Shown: positions 39,848 through 48,553, counted from the first letter of the stretch. The stretch: 64,000 bases of DNA from Streptomyces sp. P3 (GCA_016893485.2 JAFEKX020000001.1:6341501-6405500), one strand, 5' to 3'. A program made the numbers and translations. The notes: generated by a model not told the origin, from the letters alone.

Positions 39848-40567
39848 GTGACCGCTATCGCCCAGGTCCGAAACCGTCGTGCGGCGCTGCTCTCCGCGGT
39901 GTGTGTCGTGGCCCTCGCGGGGTGCGGCGGCGGGGACCCGGACGCGGGGACCAACGGGGTCGGCAAGCTGGCCGCCGACAAGATCCAGTCGAAGTCGGTG
40001 ACGGCCGCGAGCGCCGCCGGTGCCGTACGGCTGTCGGGCACGGTCGTCACCAGCGGGCGGACGTACACGCTCGACATGCGGCTGAACTCCGACGGCGGCA
40101 GCGGGTCGGTCACCTCGAAGGGGTCGACCTTCGGGCTGCTGCGGATCGGCGAGCAGCTGTACCTGAAGGCCGACGCGGACTTCTGGAACAGCAACGGGGA
40201 CTCGGGCGCCGGCGACACGCTCCACGGCAAGTACGTGAAGGTGCCGCAGGGCGACCCCTCGTACAAGAAGTTCAGTGGTTTCACGGACAAGGACGTCCTC
40301 CTCTCCAGCTTGCTGACCCTGCACGGTTCGCTCGCGACGGACGGGCACCACGCGCAGCACGGTGTCCGGACGATCCGCATCACCGGCGACAAGGGCTCCG
40401 GCGGCACCCTCGACGTCTCCCTGGAGGGCAAGCCGTATCCGCTCCGGCTGGTCCGCGCGGGCGGCGCGGGCACGCTGACCTTCTCGGACTGGGGCAAGAG
40501 CTTCACGGTGACACAGCCGAAGGACGACGACACTGTCGACTACGGCAAGCAACTGCCGTCCTCCTGA
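39848..40567 (+). CDS. Putative LppX/LprG-like lipoprotein
   Basis: 239 aa, uninterrupted. GTG 39848 gives a signal peptide with lipobox (RRAALLSAVCVVALAGCGGG). The mature part (GTVVTSGRTYTLDMRLNSDG, GLLRIGEQLYLKADADFW, TIRITGDKGSGGTLDVSLEG) is beta-rich and matches the general pattern of actinobacterial lipid-binding lipoproteins (LppX/LprG class). That family assignment is by pattern and moderate. It converges with the minus-strand gene 7 bp further on. Confidence 0.85.
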   Translation: MTAIAQVRNRRAALLSAVCVVALAGCGGGDPDAGTNGVGKLAADKIQSKSVTAASAAGAVRLSGTVVTSGRTYTLDMRLNSDGGSGSVTSKGSTFGLLRIGEQLYLKADADFWNSNGDSGAGDTLHGKYVKVPQGDPSYKKFSGFTDKDVLLSSLLTLHGSLATDGHHAQHGVRTIRITGDKGSGGTLDVSLEGKPYPLRLVRAGGAGTLTFSDWGKSFTVTQPKDDDTVDYGKQLPSS

Positions 40568-40573
40568 CGGTAG

Positions 40574-41089
40574 TTACCGGCGTTTGCGTTTCTTCAGGAG
40601 CAGGCGCGGCAGGCCCGCCGGGACCGGCTGACGGGTCGTCGCCGGGGTCGGCAGCGGGGCCTCCGCGAGCGAGCCGTCGGGCAGGTCGGCCGTCGCTCCG
40701 GTCGGTTCCAGGCGCAGCACCCGGCACTCGCGCGCCCAGCGGGCCGTCATCGCCTCGCCGTCGGGGGCGTTCAGGCGCTTGCCCTTCAGCTCGGCGACGG
40801 CAGCCGTCCAGGCCTCGGAGTCCGGGACGAGTTCCACGACCCTCGCTGTCCAGGAGACCAGCCGGCCGCCCTTGTCCTTGCTGCGGACGGTGACCTCGGC
40901 GGGGCCGCCGTCGACCAGCCCCGGCAGCGGCTGCTCGCCCGGTCCGTCGCCGATCAGGCAGGCCGCGCCCTCGTGCCAGACGTGCCACAGGGCGCGGGCC
41001 GGGACGCCGGGACCGTTGACCCAGACGAGGCCGGACTTCTTCGTGGCCTCCTCGACGAGGGCCTGGTCGAGCAGCTCGCTGCTAGTCAT
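40574..41089 (-). CDS. Conserved hypothetical protein, possible flavin-reductase-like split barrel
   Basis: 171 aa, uninterrupted. ATG 41089 begins MTSSELLDQALVEEATKKSG. The segment LVWVNGPGVPARALWHVWHE followed by ACLIGDGPGEQPLPGL and EVTVRSKDKGGRLVSW resembles the pyridoxamine-5'-phosphate-oxidase-type split barrel but lacks clear FMN motifs. The tail is basic (LPRLLLKKRKRR). It is 22 bp downstream of corA in the same direction. The function is unknown. Confidence 0.82.
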   Translation of the reverse strand: MTSSELLDQALVEEATKKSGLVWVNGPGVPARALWHVWHEGAACLIGDGPGEQPLPGLVDGGPAEVTVRSKDKGGRLVSWTARVVELVPDSEAWTAAVAELKGKRLNAPDGEAMTARWARECRVLRLEPTGATADLPDGSLAEAPLPTPATTRQPVPAGLPRLLLKKRKRR

Positions 41090-41111
41090 GGGCGTCAGCC
41101 TATCCAGCCGC

Positions 41112-42230
41112 TCACAGCCAGCCGTTGCGCTTCAGCGTGCGGTGGATCGCCAGACAGACCGTCACCGTGAAGGCGAGCACCGCCGGATACCCGTACCGCG
41201 CGTGCAGCTCCGGCATGTGCTCGAAGTTCATGCCGTAGACGCCCGTCACCATCGTCGGTACGGCGATGATCGCGGCCCACGCGGTGATCTTCCGCATGTC
41301 CTCGTTCTGGGCGACGGACGCCTGCGCGAGGTTGGCCTGGAGGATCGAGTTCAGCAGCTCGTCGAAGCCGATGACCTGCTCCTGGACGCGGGCGAGGTGG
41401 TCGGCGACATCGCGGAAGTACTTCTGGATGTCCGGGTCGATCAACCGCATCGGCCGCTCGCTCAGCAGCTGCATGGGACGCAGCAGCGGCGACACCGCGC
41501 GCTTGAACTCCAGTACCTCGCGCTTGAGTTGGTAAATCCGCGCCGAGTCGACACCGCGCGATACCCCGCCCTTGCGGCCCGGGGTGAACACCTCCGTCTC
41601 GACCTCGTCGATGTCGTCCTGCACCGCGTCCGCGACCGCGACATAGCCGTCGACGACGTGGTCGGCGATCGAGTGCAGCACCGCCGAGGGACCGCGCGCG
41701 AGCAACTCGGGGTCGTCCTGCAGCCGGTGGCGCAGCGCCCGCAGGGAGCCCTGGCCGCCGTGCCGGACGGTGATGAAGAAGTCCCGCCCGGTGAAGCACA
41801 TGACCTCGCCGGTCTCGACGACCTCGCTGTTGGCGGTGAGCTGGTCGTGCTCGACGTAGTGGATGGTCTTGAAGACGGTGAACAGGGAGTCGTCGTAGCG
41901 CTCCAGCTTGGGGCGCTGGTGGGCCTGTACGGCGTCCTCGACGGCGAGCGGGTGGAGTCCGAACTCCCCGGCGATACCGGCGAATTCGGCCTCGGTGGGC
42001 TCGTGCAGGCCGATCCACACGAAGCCGCCGTCCCGGCGGACCAGGCGCATCGCCTCGTGCGGGGTGAGCGGCTGCCCGGTGTCGATACGGGCACCGTCGC
42101 GGTAGACGGCGCAGTCGACGACGGCCGAGGGGGTACCGGGGTCGCGGGTCGTGTCGTACGCGCCGCCGTCCTTGCGCAGGGAGGGACGGGACGGGCGGAC
42201 CACGGCACGCAGGTCGCGGATCATCGACAT
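41112..42230 (-). CDS. corA: CorA family magnesium/cobalt transporter
   Basis: 372 aa. Start ATG 42230 (MSMIRDLRAVVRPSRPSLRK) follows GGAG. A large cytoplasmic domain with the family helices (RIYQLKREVLEFKRAVSPLL) leads to TM1 (ITAWAAIIAVPTMVTGV), the signature YGMNFEHMPEL and TM2 (YPAVLAFTVTVCLAIHRTL), ending with basic residues KRNGWL. Forms a pentameric Mg2+ channel. It is uninterrupted. The MgtE-N/CBS gene ~1.5 kb away suggests a magnesium theme in this stretch. Confidence 0.96.
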   Translation of the reverse strand: MSMIRDLRAVVRPSRPSLRKDGGAYDTTRDPGTPSAVVDCAVYRDGARIDTGQPLTPHEAMRLVRRDGGFVWIGLHEPTEAEFAGIAGEFGLHPLAVEDAVQAHQRPKLERYDDSLFTVFKTIHYVEHDQLTANSEVVETGEVMCFTGRDFFITVRHGGQGSLRALRHRLQDDPELLARGPSAVLHSIADHVVDGYVAVADAVQDDIDEVETEVFTPGRKGGVSRGVDSARIYQLKREVLEFKRAVSPLLRPMQLLSERPMRLIDPDIQKYFRDVADHLARVQEQVIGFDELLNSILQANLAQASVAQNEDMRKITAWAAIIAVPTMVTGVYGMNFEHMPELHARYGYPAVLAFTVTVCLAIHRTLKRNGWL

Positions 42231-42741
42231 GGCGGGCTCCTTCGCGACGAGCAACGAAAGGCGCCAACGACGGTTGGAACTGCCCGGAATGGGGACGTCC
42301 TGAGGTGCGGATGTTTGGCACGTCCACAAAGCGGGGAGCACCGCTCCGTCGCGGTGGCGAGCTTCGCTACTGATACAGGCACTGACTTCGGAACAGACAG
42401 ATCGGTCAGATCAGATACACCGGACAGATCAGGCAGATCAGGAAAAGGAAACGAAGTGCTCTTCCGCGACAGTGAAGACGTGCGAGAGGCGGCAGCCGTC
42501 TGGGGAGGCTAGAGCCAGAGCGACGACATCAGCGGCCGGAAGAGCGGGTGGTACTGCCAGGCCGACTTCGGTCCATTGCAGCCCCACCTCCTCCGGCCGG
42601 TCCCCGTGGGGAGTCTCAACGGCGCCGGGACTTGATGCGCGACGCTTCTGCGTGCTGCCCGAACGACCGGCCCAGACTAGCAGCAGGCCGAAGTGTCAAG
42701 GCGCTGCTTTGCCCGGTACTGACGAGTTCTATGCTCGCCGC
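42231..42741. promoter_or_regulatory. Long divergent intergenic region with CAGATC repeats
   Basis: 511 bp between corA (-) and the SUFU gene (+). The sequence CAGATC occurs at 42398, 42407, 42425 and 42434, with a CAGATA at 42412, within 42 bp. A minus-strand 49-codon ORF (42438-42587, GTG start) is open but has no independent support. Nothing else is recognised. Confidence 0.4.
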
Positions 42742-43338
42742 ATGGTTGATGTTCTTGCTCTGGTCGAGGCCCGGTTGCGCACCGCGCTGGGCGAACCGGA
42801 CGCGCGCGCCGCCGTCACCTTCCTGGGCACGGACCGCGTCGAGGTCCTGCGTTTCCAGGACGACAGCCAGGACGGAACCCTCGTCCGCTACGCCACCCTC
42901 GGCATGTCCGCCCAGCCCATGAGCGACCCCACGGCGATGCTCGCCGACCCGGTCGCCGGCCCGCGCGCCGAGCTGGTCCTCTCCGTCCGCGGCGGCCTCG
43001 CCGACACCGACAAGGTCCTCCGGCCGCTCGCCGTGCTCGCCGCGTCCCCGCAGGTCGAGGGCGTCGTCGTGGCCCCCGGCGCCTCGCTCGACGTGGGCGA
43101 ACCGCTGTGGCCCGGCGCTCCGTTCACCTCGGTGCTGGTCGCCGAGCCGGGCGGCCTGGTCGAGGACCTGGAACTCGACGCGCCCCTCGACCCGGTGCGC
43201 TTCCTGCCGCTGCTCCCCATGACCCCGAACGAGGCCGCCTGGAAGCGCGTCCACGGCGCCCAGGCCCTCCAGGAACGCTGGCTCACGAACGGGACGGACC
43301 TCCGGGATCCCTCCCGGAGGTCCGTCCCGCTCGACTGA
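42742..43338 (+). CDS. Suppressor-of-fused (SUFU) domain protein
   Basis: 198 aa, cytoplasmic, uninterrupted. ATG 42742 begins MVDVLALVEARLRTALGEPD. The SUFU-like core includes LVRYATLGMSAQPMSDPTAM, GPRAELVLSVRGGLADTDKV and FLPLLPMTPNEAAWKRVHGA. Bacterial SUFU proteins are often immunity- or folding-related, but this standalone form is widely conserved in streptomycetes and of unknown function. The last 17 codons encode a terminator-strength hairpin (43291-43328). Confidence 0.9.
   Translation: MVDVLALVEARLRTALGEPDARAAVTFLGTDRVEVLRFQDDSQDGTLVRYATLGMSAQPMSDPTAMLADPVAGPRAELVLSVRGGLADTDKVLRPLAVLAASPQVEGVVVAPGASLDVGEPLWPGAPFTSVLVAEPGGLVEDLELDAPLDPVRFLPLLPMTPNEAAWKRVHGAQALQERWLTNGTDLRDPSRRSVPLD
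43291..43328. terminator. Hairpin embedded in the 3' end of the SUFU coding sequence
   Basis: A perfect 17-bp stem (GGGACGGACCTCCGGGA and its complement) with a 4-nt TCCC loop. It ends 7 bp before the stop codon (TGA 43336-43338) and lies upstream of the convergent MFS gene. Confidence 0.75.
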
Positions 43339-43379
43339 CACCGGAGTGAGCAAGCTCACCAACGCCAGCCAGGAATCGG

Positions 43380-44618
43380 CTAGTTGGCGAACACCGCCAC
43401 GCTGTCCTCGGTCGCGTGCTTCGGCTCCAGCTCCTCGGCCTCGTGCGTGAGCGCGTTCCGTCGTACGAGGACCACCAGCGCGCCCAGCGCTGCGGTGATC
43501 GCCGCGACCACGAACGGGATGTGGATGTTGCTCCACCCTTCGATCTTCGGCGCGAAGAACGGGGCGGCAGCGGCGGCGAACCAGCGGACGAAGTTGTAGC
43601 CCGCGCTCGCCACCGGGCGCGGCGCGTCCGACACGCCCAGGGCCAGCTCGGTGTAGACGGTGTTGTTCACGCCGATGAAGGCACCGGACAGGATCGTGCA
43701 GACGATGGCGGTGGTGTGGCTGCCGTAGCCGAGGACGAGCACGTCGACGGCGAGCAGGACCAGTGAACCGCCGAGCACCTTCAGGGAGCCGAACCGGGCC
43801 TGGAGGCGCGGGGCCACGAAGACCGAGAAGACGGCGAGCAGGACGCCCCAGGCGAAGAACACGGCACCGGACTTGTACGGGGTCATGTTCAGCACGAACG
43901 GGGTGAAGGCCAGCACGGTGAAGAACGTGTAGTTGTAGAAGAAGGACGAGGCCGCGGCTGAGGCGAGACCTCCGTGGCCGAGGGCCTTGAGCGGGTCGAG
44001 CAGAGAGGTCTTCTGGGCCGGCTTCGGCTGCTCCTTCAGGAACACCGTGATGCACAGGAAGCCGATCGCCATCAGGAACGCGGTGCCGAAGAAGGGGTAG
44101 CGCCAGCTCTGGTTGCCCAGCAGGGCGCCGAGCAGCGGGCCGCAGGCCATGCCCAGGCCGAGGGCGGACTCGTAGAGCAGGATCGCCGCGGCGCTGCCGC
44201 CGGCCGCCGCGCCGACGATCACGGCGAGGGCCGTCGAGACGAACAGCGCGTTGCCGAGGCCCCAGCCCGCCCGGAAGCCGACGAGTTCGCCGACCGAGCC
44301 CGAGGTGCCGGCCAGACCGGCGAAGACCACGACCAGGGCGAGGCCGAGCAGCAGGGTCTTCTTGCCGCCGATGCGGCTGGAGACGAAGCCGGTCACCAGC
44401 ATCGCGATGGCGGTGATCAGGAAGTACGAGGTGAAGAGCAGGGACACCTGGCCGGCCGTGGCGTCCAGGCCCTTGGCGATCGAGGGCAGGATCGGGTCGA
44501 CGAGGCCGATGCCCATGAAGGCGACGACCGAGGCGCCCGCCGTGGCCCAGACCGCCTTGGGCTGCCGCAGGATGCTGCCCGAGCCGGTGTCGGCTCCCTT
44601 GTCGAAGGGGTCGTCCAT
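43380..44618 (-). CDS. MFS transporter, 12-TM drug/metabolite exporter type
   Basis: 412 aa, uninterrupted. ATG 44618 follows GGAGGAAGC. Twelve hydrophobic segments; the motif-A equivalent after TM2 is VTGFVSSRIGGKKTLLLG and the TM5 region carries a Gly-rich antiporter-like stretch (ALGLGMACGPLLGALLGNQS). It begins VWATAGASVVAFMGIGLVDP, common in the YfkL/ProP-independent exporter branch. The substrate is unknown. An A+T-rich promoter region precedes it. Confidence 0.93.
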   Translation of the reverse strand: MDDPFDKGADTGSGSILRQPKAVWATAGASVVAFMGIGLVDPILPSIAKGLDATAGQVSLLFTSYFLITAIAMLVTGFVSSRIGGKKTLLLGLALVVVFAGLAGTSGSVGELVGFRAGWGLGNALFVSTALAVIVGAAAGGSAAAILLYESALGLGMACGPLLGALLGNQSWRYPFFGTAFLMAIGFLCITVFLKEQPKPAQKTSLLDPLKALGHGGLASAAASSFFYNYTFFTVLAFTPFVLNMTPYKSGAVFFAWGVLLAVFSVFVAPRLQARFGSLKVLGGSLVLLAVDVLVLGYGSHTTAIVCTILSGAFIGVNNTVYTELALGVSDAPRPVASAGYNFVRWFAAAAAPFFAPKIEGWSNIHIPFVVAAITAALGALVVLVRRNALTHEAEELEPKHATEDSVAVFAN

Positions 44619-44648
44619 GCTTCCTCCCAAGTAGTTGGTATATGCACA

Positions 44649-44677
44649 TAGTAAGTTAGGCAAGGTAATGAATGCAA
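44649..44677 (-). promoter_or_regulatory. Candidate sigma-70-type promoter for the MFS gene
   Basis: On the minus strand TTGCAT (44677-44672), a 17-bp spacer and TTACTA (44654-44649) precede the MFS start by about 30 bp. The surroundings are strikingly A+T-rich for this genome. The segment TTAGGCAAGGTAA inside it partly resembles half of a DmdR/IdeR iron box, but the palindrome is incomplete. Confidence 0.45.
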
Positions 44678-44765
44678 GCTACATCTAATTTCGTTCCGTG
44701 AGTGGCCCGGCCGGACGGGTGATCGTCCTTGACGTGCGCGGGTGAGGGTAGGACCGTGGGGCCCT

Positions 44766-45401
44766 ATGAGGGGCGAACCCAGTTGCCCGAAGTGCGGTGG
44801 CCGGGTCAGGGCTCCCGGACTCTTCGCCGATTCCTGGCAGTGCGATGTCCACGGGACGGTGCATCCGCTGCAGCCCGTGATCCCGCCCAGCGTCGAGGCG
44901 CTCAGTGTCGTCGTGCACCGGACGCAGGTGCCGGTGTGGATGCCGTGGCCGTTGCCGGTCGGATGGCTGTTCACCGGTGTGGCCTGTGCGGGGACGACCG
45001 TACTGGGGGCGGGCCACGGCGGTGGCCTGTTCCGGACCCGGGCCCCTGGGGGATCGGGAGCTGATCCTTGTCGCCGAGGAGCTGGGGTTGGGCTCGGGGC
45101 GCGGTATGCGGGGATCGACGGGCCGGATCCTGGGCCGTACATGAACGTCGAGAAGCCTCCTCAGGCGAAGTTGCTGGCCGCGGGGCGGCCGACTCCGTTG
45201 TGGCATGTGACTACGGCGCCGGACGACCGGGCCGTGTTCGCGGGGGAGGCGTTGGGGCTGTGGCTGTGGGCCGTGGTGTGGCCTGAGCAGTCGGGGTTGT
45301 TGATGTACGACGAGCTGGTGCTGACGGATTTGCGGGATGCGGGGGCCGAGGTCGATCTGGTGCCGTGTGGGGCGCTTTCGCCGCGCTTGCTTGAGCCGTA
45401 G
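44766..45401 (+). CDS. DUF6758-type protein with N-terminal zinc-ribbon-like motif (two frameshifts)
   Basis: About 212 aa. ATG 44766 begins MRGEPSCPKCGGRVRAPGLF, with CPKC and WQCDVHG as probable zinc ligands. The middle (LQPVIPPSVEALSVVVHRTQ, MPWPLPVGWLFTGVACAG) and the C-terminus (PYMNVEKPPQAKLLAAGRPT, ALGLWLWAVVWPEQSGLLMY) are conserved. The frame is lost between ~45005 and 45120, repaired by two single-base changes. Soluble or peripheral; the role is unknown. The next gene is the PHP phosphoesterase. Confidence 0.82.
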   Translation: MRGEPSCPKCGGRVRAPGLFADSWQCDVHGTVHPLQPVIPPSVEALSVVVHRTQVPVWMPWPLPVGWLFTGVACAGTTVLGAGHGGGLFRTRAPGGSGADPCRRGAGVGLGARYAGIDGPDPGPYMNVEKPPQAKLLAAGRPTPLWHVTTAPDDRAVFAGEALGLWLWAVVWPEQSGLLMYDELVLTDLRDAGAEVDLVPCGALSPRLLEP

Positions 45402-45449
45402 CGCCTAGGGGGTGCGGCGGGTTCGGTTGTGGGGCGGGTGCGGCGCCGT

Positions 45450-45510
45450 CGGGGCTGGTCGCGCCCACCCGGCGGAGCCGCAAATTGACACAGCCCCGCG
45501 CCCCCTTAGG
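45450..45510. repeat. Dispersed intergenic repeat, family A, inverted copy
   Basis: GGGGCTGGTCGCGCCCACCC, GGCGGAGCCGCAAATTGACA, CAGCCCCGCGCCCCC. The reverse complement matches the copies at 22129 and 28027 over most of its length. Confidence 0.78.
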
Positions 45511-45600
45511 GGGTCCGGCTCCGCGTGTTCGAAGGGGCCCCAGGGATGCCGTTACCCTTGGGGGTCCCTTTTTCGTACTGTCACCGGTTGGAGTCTGCGC

Positions 45601-46456
45601 GTGCGTATCGATCTGCACACTCACTCCACGGCCTCGGACGGTACGGACACGCCCGGTGAGCTGGTGCGGAATGCTGCCGCCGCTGGGCTGGATGTCGTGG
45701 CGTTGACCGATCACGACACCAGTCGGGGGTACGGCGAGGCGATCGAGGCCTTGCCCTCGGGGCTCACGCTCGTGACCGGGGCCGAGATGTCCTGTCGGAT
45801 CGACGGGGTGTCCATGCACCTGCTGGCCTACCTGTTCGATCCGGAGGAGCCCGCGCTGCTCGCCGAGCGGGAACTGGTGCGGGACGACCGGGTGCCCAGG
45901 GCGCAGGCCATGGTGGCGCGGCTGCGGGAACTGGGCGTGCCGGTCACCTGGGAACAGGTGGCGCGGATCGCCGGGGACGGGTCCGTCGGGCGGCCTCATG
46001 TGGCCACCGCGCTGGTCGAGTCGGGGTCGTGTCCACGGTCGACGAGGCGTTCACCCTGGACTGGCTCGCCGACGGCGGGCGCGCCCATGTGGCCAAGCAC
46101 GAGACCGATCCCTTCGAGGCGATCCGGCTCGTGAAGGCCGCGGGGGCGTGACCGTGTTCGCGCACCCGGGCGCCAGCAAGCGGGGGCACACCGTGCCCGA
46201 GGCCGCCATCGCCGAGATGGCCGCCGCAGGCCTCGACGGGATCGAGGTCGAGCACATGGACCACGACGCGGAGACACGGGTACGGCTGCGGGGGCTCGCC
46301 AAGGAACTGGGGCTGCTCGTCACCGGGTCCAGCGACTACCACGGGAGCCGCAAGACCGTACAGCTCGGTGAGTACACGACCGATCCCGAGGTCTACGGCG
46401 AGATCACGCGGCGCGCGACCGGGGCCTTCCCGGTGCCGGGGGCCGGCGGAGCCTGA
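45601..46456 (+). CDS. PHP-domain phosphoesterase (RNase AM/TrpH-like), two frameshifts
   Basis: About 286 aa. GTG 45601 gives VRIDLHTHSTASDGTDTPGE, the PHP motif I (HxH). Further metal ligands: LTDHDTSRGYGEA, GAEMSC, VFAHPGASKR and SSDYHGSRKTVQLGEY. Breaks near 46028 and 46150 each need one G. Members hydrolyse 3',5'-bisphosphorylated nucleotides or trim RNA 5' ends. MarC follows 77 bp downstream. Confidence 0.92.
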
Positions 46457-46533
46457 CGCCCGCACCGCTCCCGTACGTCCCGCTCTCCCCGCTCACCCGC
46501 TCATCTCTCTTCTGCAAGGCTCGTGGCTCACCC

Positions 46534-47138
46534 ATGTTCGACGTCGCCGTCTTCGGCTCTCTCTTCCTGACCCTTTTTGTCATCATGGATCCCCCTGGGA
46601 TCACCCCGATCTTCCTCGCGCTGACCGCCGGACGACCGTCCAAGGTGCAGAAGCGGATGGCGTTCCAGGCCGTCTGCGTCGCGGGTGGTGTCATCACCGT
46701 CTTCGGACTGCTCGGGCATCAGATCCTCGACTACCTGCACGTCTCCGTGCCCGCGCTGATGATCGCGGGCGGGCTGCTGCTCCTGCTCATCGCGCTCGAC
46801 CTGCTCACCGGCAAGACCGACGAGCCCAAGCAGACCAAGGACGTCAACGTCGCCCTCGTACCGCTGGGCATGCCGCTGCTCGCCGGGCCCGGTGCGATCG
46901 TGTCCGTCATCCTCGCCGTGCAGAAGGCCGGCAGTGTCGCCACGCAGGTGTCGGTGTGGACGGCGATCCTCGCCATCCATGTCGTGCTGTGGCTGGTGAT
47001 GCGGTACTCGCTGCTGATCATCCGGGTCATCAAGGACGGGGTGTGGTGCTGGTGACGCGGCTCGCCGGGATGATGCTCTCCGCCATCGCCGTGCAGCAGA
47101 TCATCAACGGGATCACCCAGGTCGTCCGCGCGGGCTGA
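46534..47138 (+). CDS. MarC family integral membrane protein (one frameshift)
   Basis: About 201 aa with six TM helices: FGSLFLTLFVIMDPPGITPI, VCVAGGVITVFGLLGHQIL, ALMIAGGLLLLLIALDLLTG and so on. ATG 46534. The family motif MPLLAGPGAIVSVIL is clear. One G is missing near 47038-47041 before VVLVTRLAGMMLSAIAVQQI. The function of MarC proteins is unresolved; the historic link to multiple antibiotic resistance was not confirmed. A terminator hairpin follows. Confidence 0.92.
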
Positions 47139-47161
47139 GCGTCCGGTGCCTGGCGCAACGC

Positions 47162-47199
47162 AGAACCCCCGCACGGCAACGGTGCCGTACGGGGGTTCT
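47162..47199. terminator. Hairpin terminator
   Basis: AGAACCCCCGCACGGCA / TGCCGTACGGGGGTTCT, a 17-bp stem with one mismatch and a 4-nt loop, between convergent marC and the small ORF on the minus strand. Three near-identical TACGTCGTCAGT direct repeats (47250, 47269, 47283) follow. Confidence 0.82.
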
Positions 47200-47312
47200 G
47201 AAGTGTGGTCGCGATCCGCGTCGGGGTCGCGGGTGAGTGTCGTAGGTCGTACGTCGTCAGTGAGGTACTACGTCGTCAGTCGTACGTCGTCGGTATTGCG
47301 CGGCCTCGGGTG

Positions 47313-47465
47313 TTACGAGGCCTTGGTCTCGGCGGGGCGGATCCACAGGCGCTGTCCTATGGCGGCAGCCTGTTGCACGATCCGATTGACGGAGGCGGCG
47401 TCCACGACGGTGCTGTCCACGGTGGTGCCGTCGACCTCGTCGAGACGCATGATTTCGAAGCGCAT
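47313..47465 (-). CDS. Small conserved hypothetical protein (50 aa)
   Basis: ATG 47465 lies behind AAGGGAGAAGCC. The product begins MRFEIMRLDEVDGTTVDSTV and ends IGQRLWIRPAETKAS. The regular spacing of hydrophobic residues and compact charged surface suggest a small beta/alpha domain. It resembles a short protein I recall as widespread in streptomycetes. There is no Cys and no TM segment. The function is unknown. Confidence 0.72.
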   Translation of the reverse strand: MRFEIMRLDEVDGTTVDSTVVDAASVNRIVQQAAAIGQRLWIRPAETKAS

Positions 47466-47660
47466 GGCTTCTCCCTTCGTCTGGTCATCCTCCTGAGGAG
47501 AACTACTTGGTTACTGATGTAGTCAACGGGGTGCGTGTTACAAACATTCCCTACGCTAAGGAAATTTTTCGAACGCCTAATTACTGACCGGTAAGAGATC
47601 GCCGCGAGACTGACCGGGACCGGTTGTGTTCGCAGCGTGACCGCCGGGACAATGGAAGCG

Positions 47661-48553
47661 ATGAACGACGACCTCGCGGCCCTCAGCGCCCGCATCGACC
47701 GCACGAACGAGCTGCTGCACCGCATGCTCGCCGAAGTGGCGAAGACGCCCTCGACGCATGCGATCTTCGTCGACGCGGGGTATTTGTATGCAGCCGCGGG
47801 CCGGCTCGTCTCCGGGACCGAGGACCGGCGCACGTTCGACGTCGACACCGAGGGCCTGATCGAGGCGCTCATCGACAAGGCCCGCACGATCTTCGCGGAC
47901 AGCCGGCTGCTGCGCGTCTACTGGTACGACGGCGCCCGCCGCCGCATCCACACCGCCGAGCAGCAGTCGATCGCCGAACTCCCGGACGTCAAGGTGCGGT
48001 TGGGCAATCTGAACGCCAACAACCAGCAGAAGGGCGTCGATTCACTCATCCGCTCCGACCTGGAGTCCCTCGCCCGGCACCGCGCCATCAGCGACGCGGC
48101 GCTCATCGGCGGCGACGAGGACCTCGTCTCGGCGGTCGAGGCGGCCCAAGGGTACGGCGCCCGCGTCCACTTGTGGGGCATCGAGGCGCCGGAGGGCCGT
48201 AACCAGGCGGAGCCGCTCCTCTGGGAGGTCGACAGCCAGCGCACCTTCGACCTCGACTTCTTCAAGCCGTACGTCTCCCGCCGCGCGTCCGCCGTCTACG
48301 AGGCCGCCGCCACCCGGCCCACCCGCGACGACGTCCGCTTCGTGGGCGCGCAGATCGCGGCGAAGTGGCTCGCGGCGCGGGGGGGGAGGCGCTGGTGGAG
48401 TTGCTGCCCGGGCATCCGTACCTGCCCGGCTCCGTCGACCAGGACCTGCTGGTCGAGGCGGAGGGACTGCTCCAGTACTCCCTGCGCGGGCAGGCCGACC
48501 TCCGCCGGGCGCTGCGGGACGGCTTCTGGGAGCACCTGCAGACGCAGTACTGA
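47661..48553 (+). CDS. NYN-domain (PIN-like) putative ribonuclease (one frameshift)
   Basis: About 298 aa. ATG 47661 (MNDDLAALSARIDRTNELLH); an in-frame ATG at 47652 and GTG at 47637 are alternatives. The NYN/LabA fold shows acidic residues typical of PIN nucleases: AIFVDAGYLYAAAGR, KGVDSLIRSDLESLARH and LIGGDEDLVSAVEAAQGYG. The C-terminal OST-HTH-like region (DDVRFVGAQIAAKWLAARGG) breaks near 48379-48386, where an 8-G run should be 9, then EALVELLPGHPYLPGSVDQD. It probably cleaves RNA in the cytoplasm. Confidence 0.92.

Noticed and set aside
42438..42587. 49-codon minus ORF with GTG start
   Set aside because: Start overlaps its own putative RBS and the product has no recognisable feature.
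42616..44649. 677-codon minus-strand frame across the SUFU and MFS genes
   Set aside because: It crosses two real genes out of frame; the MFS protein reads cleanly in another frame.
44649..44670. DmdR/IdeR iron box upstream of the MFS gene
   Set aside because: Only a half-match (TTAGGCA) to the palindromic consensus; reported as a weak note only.
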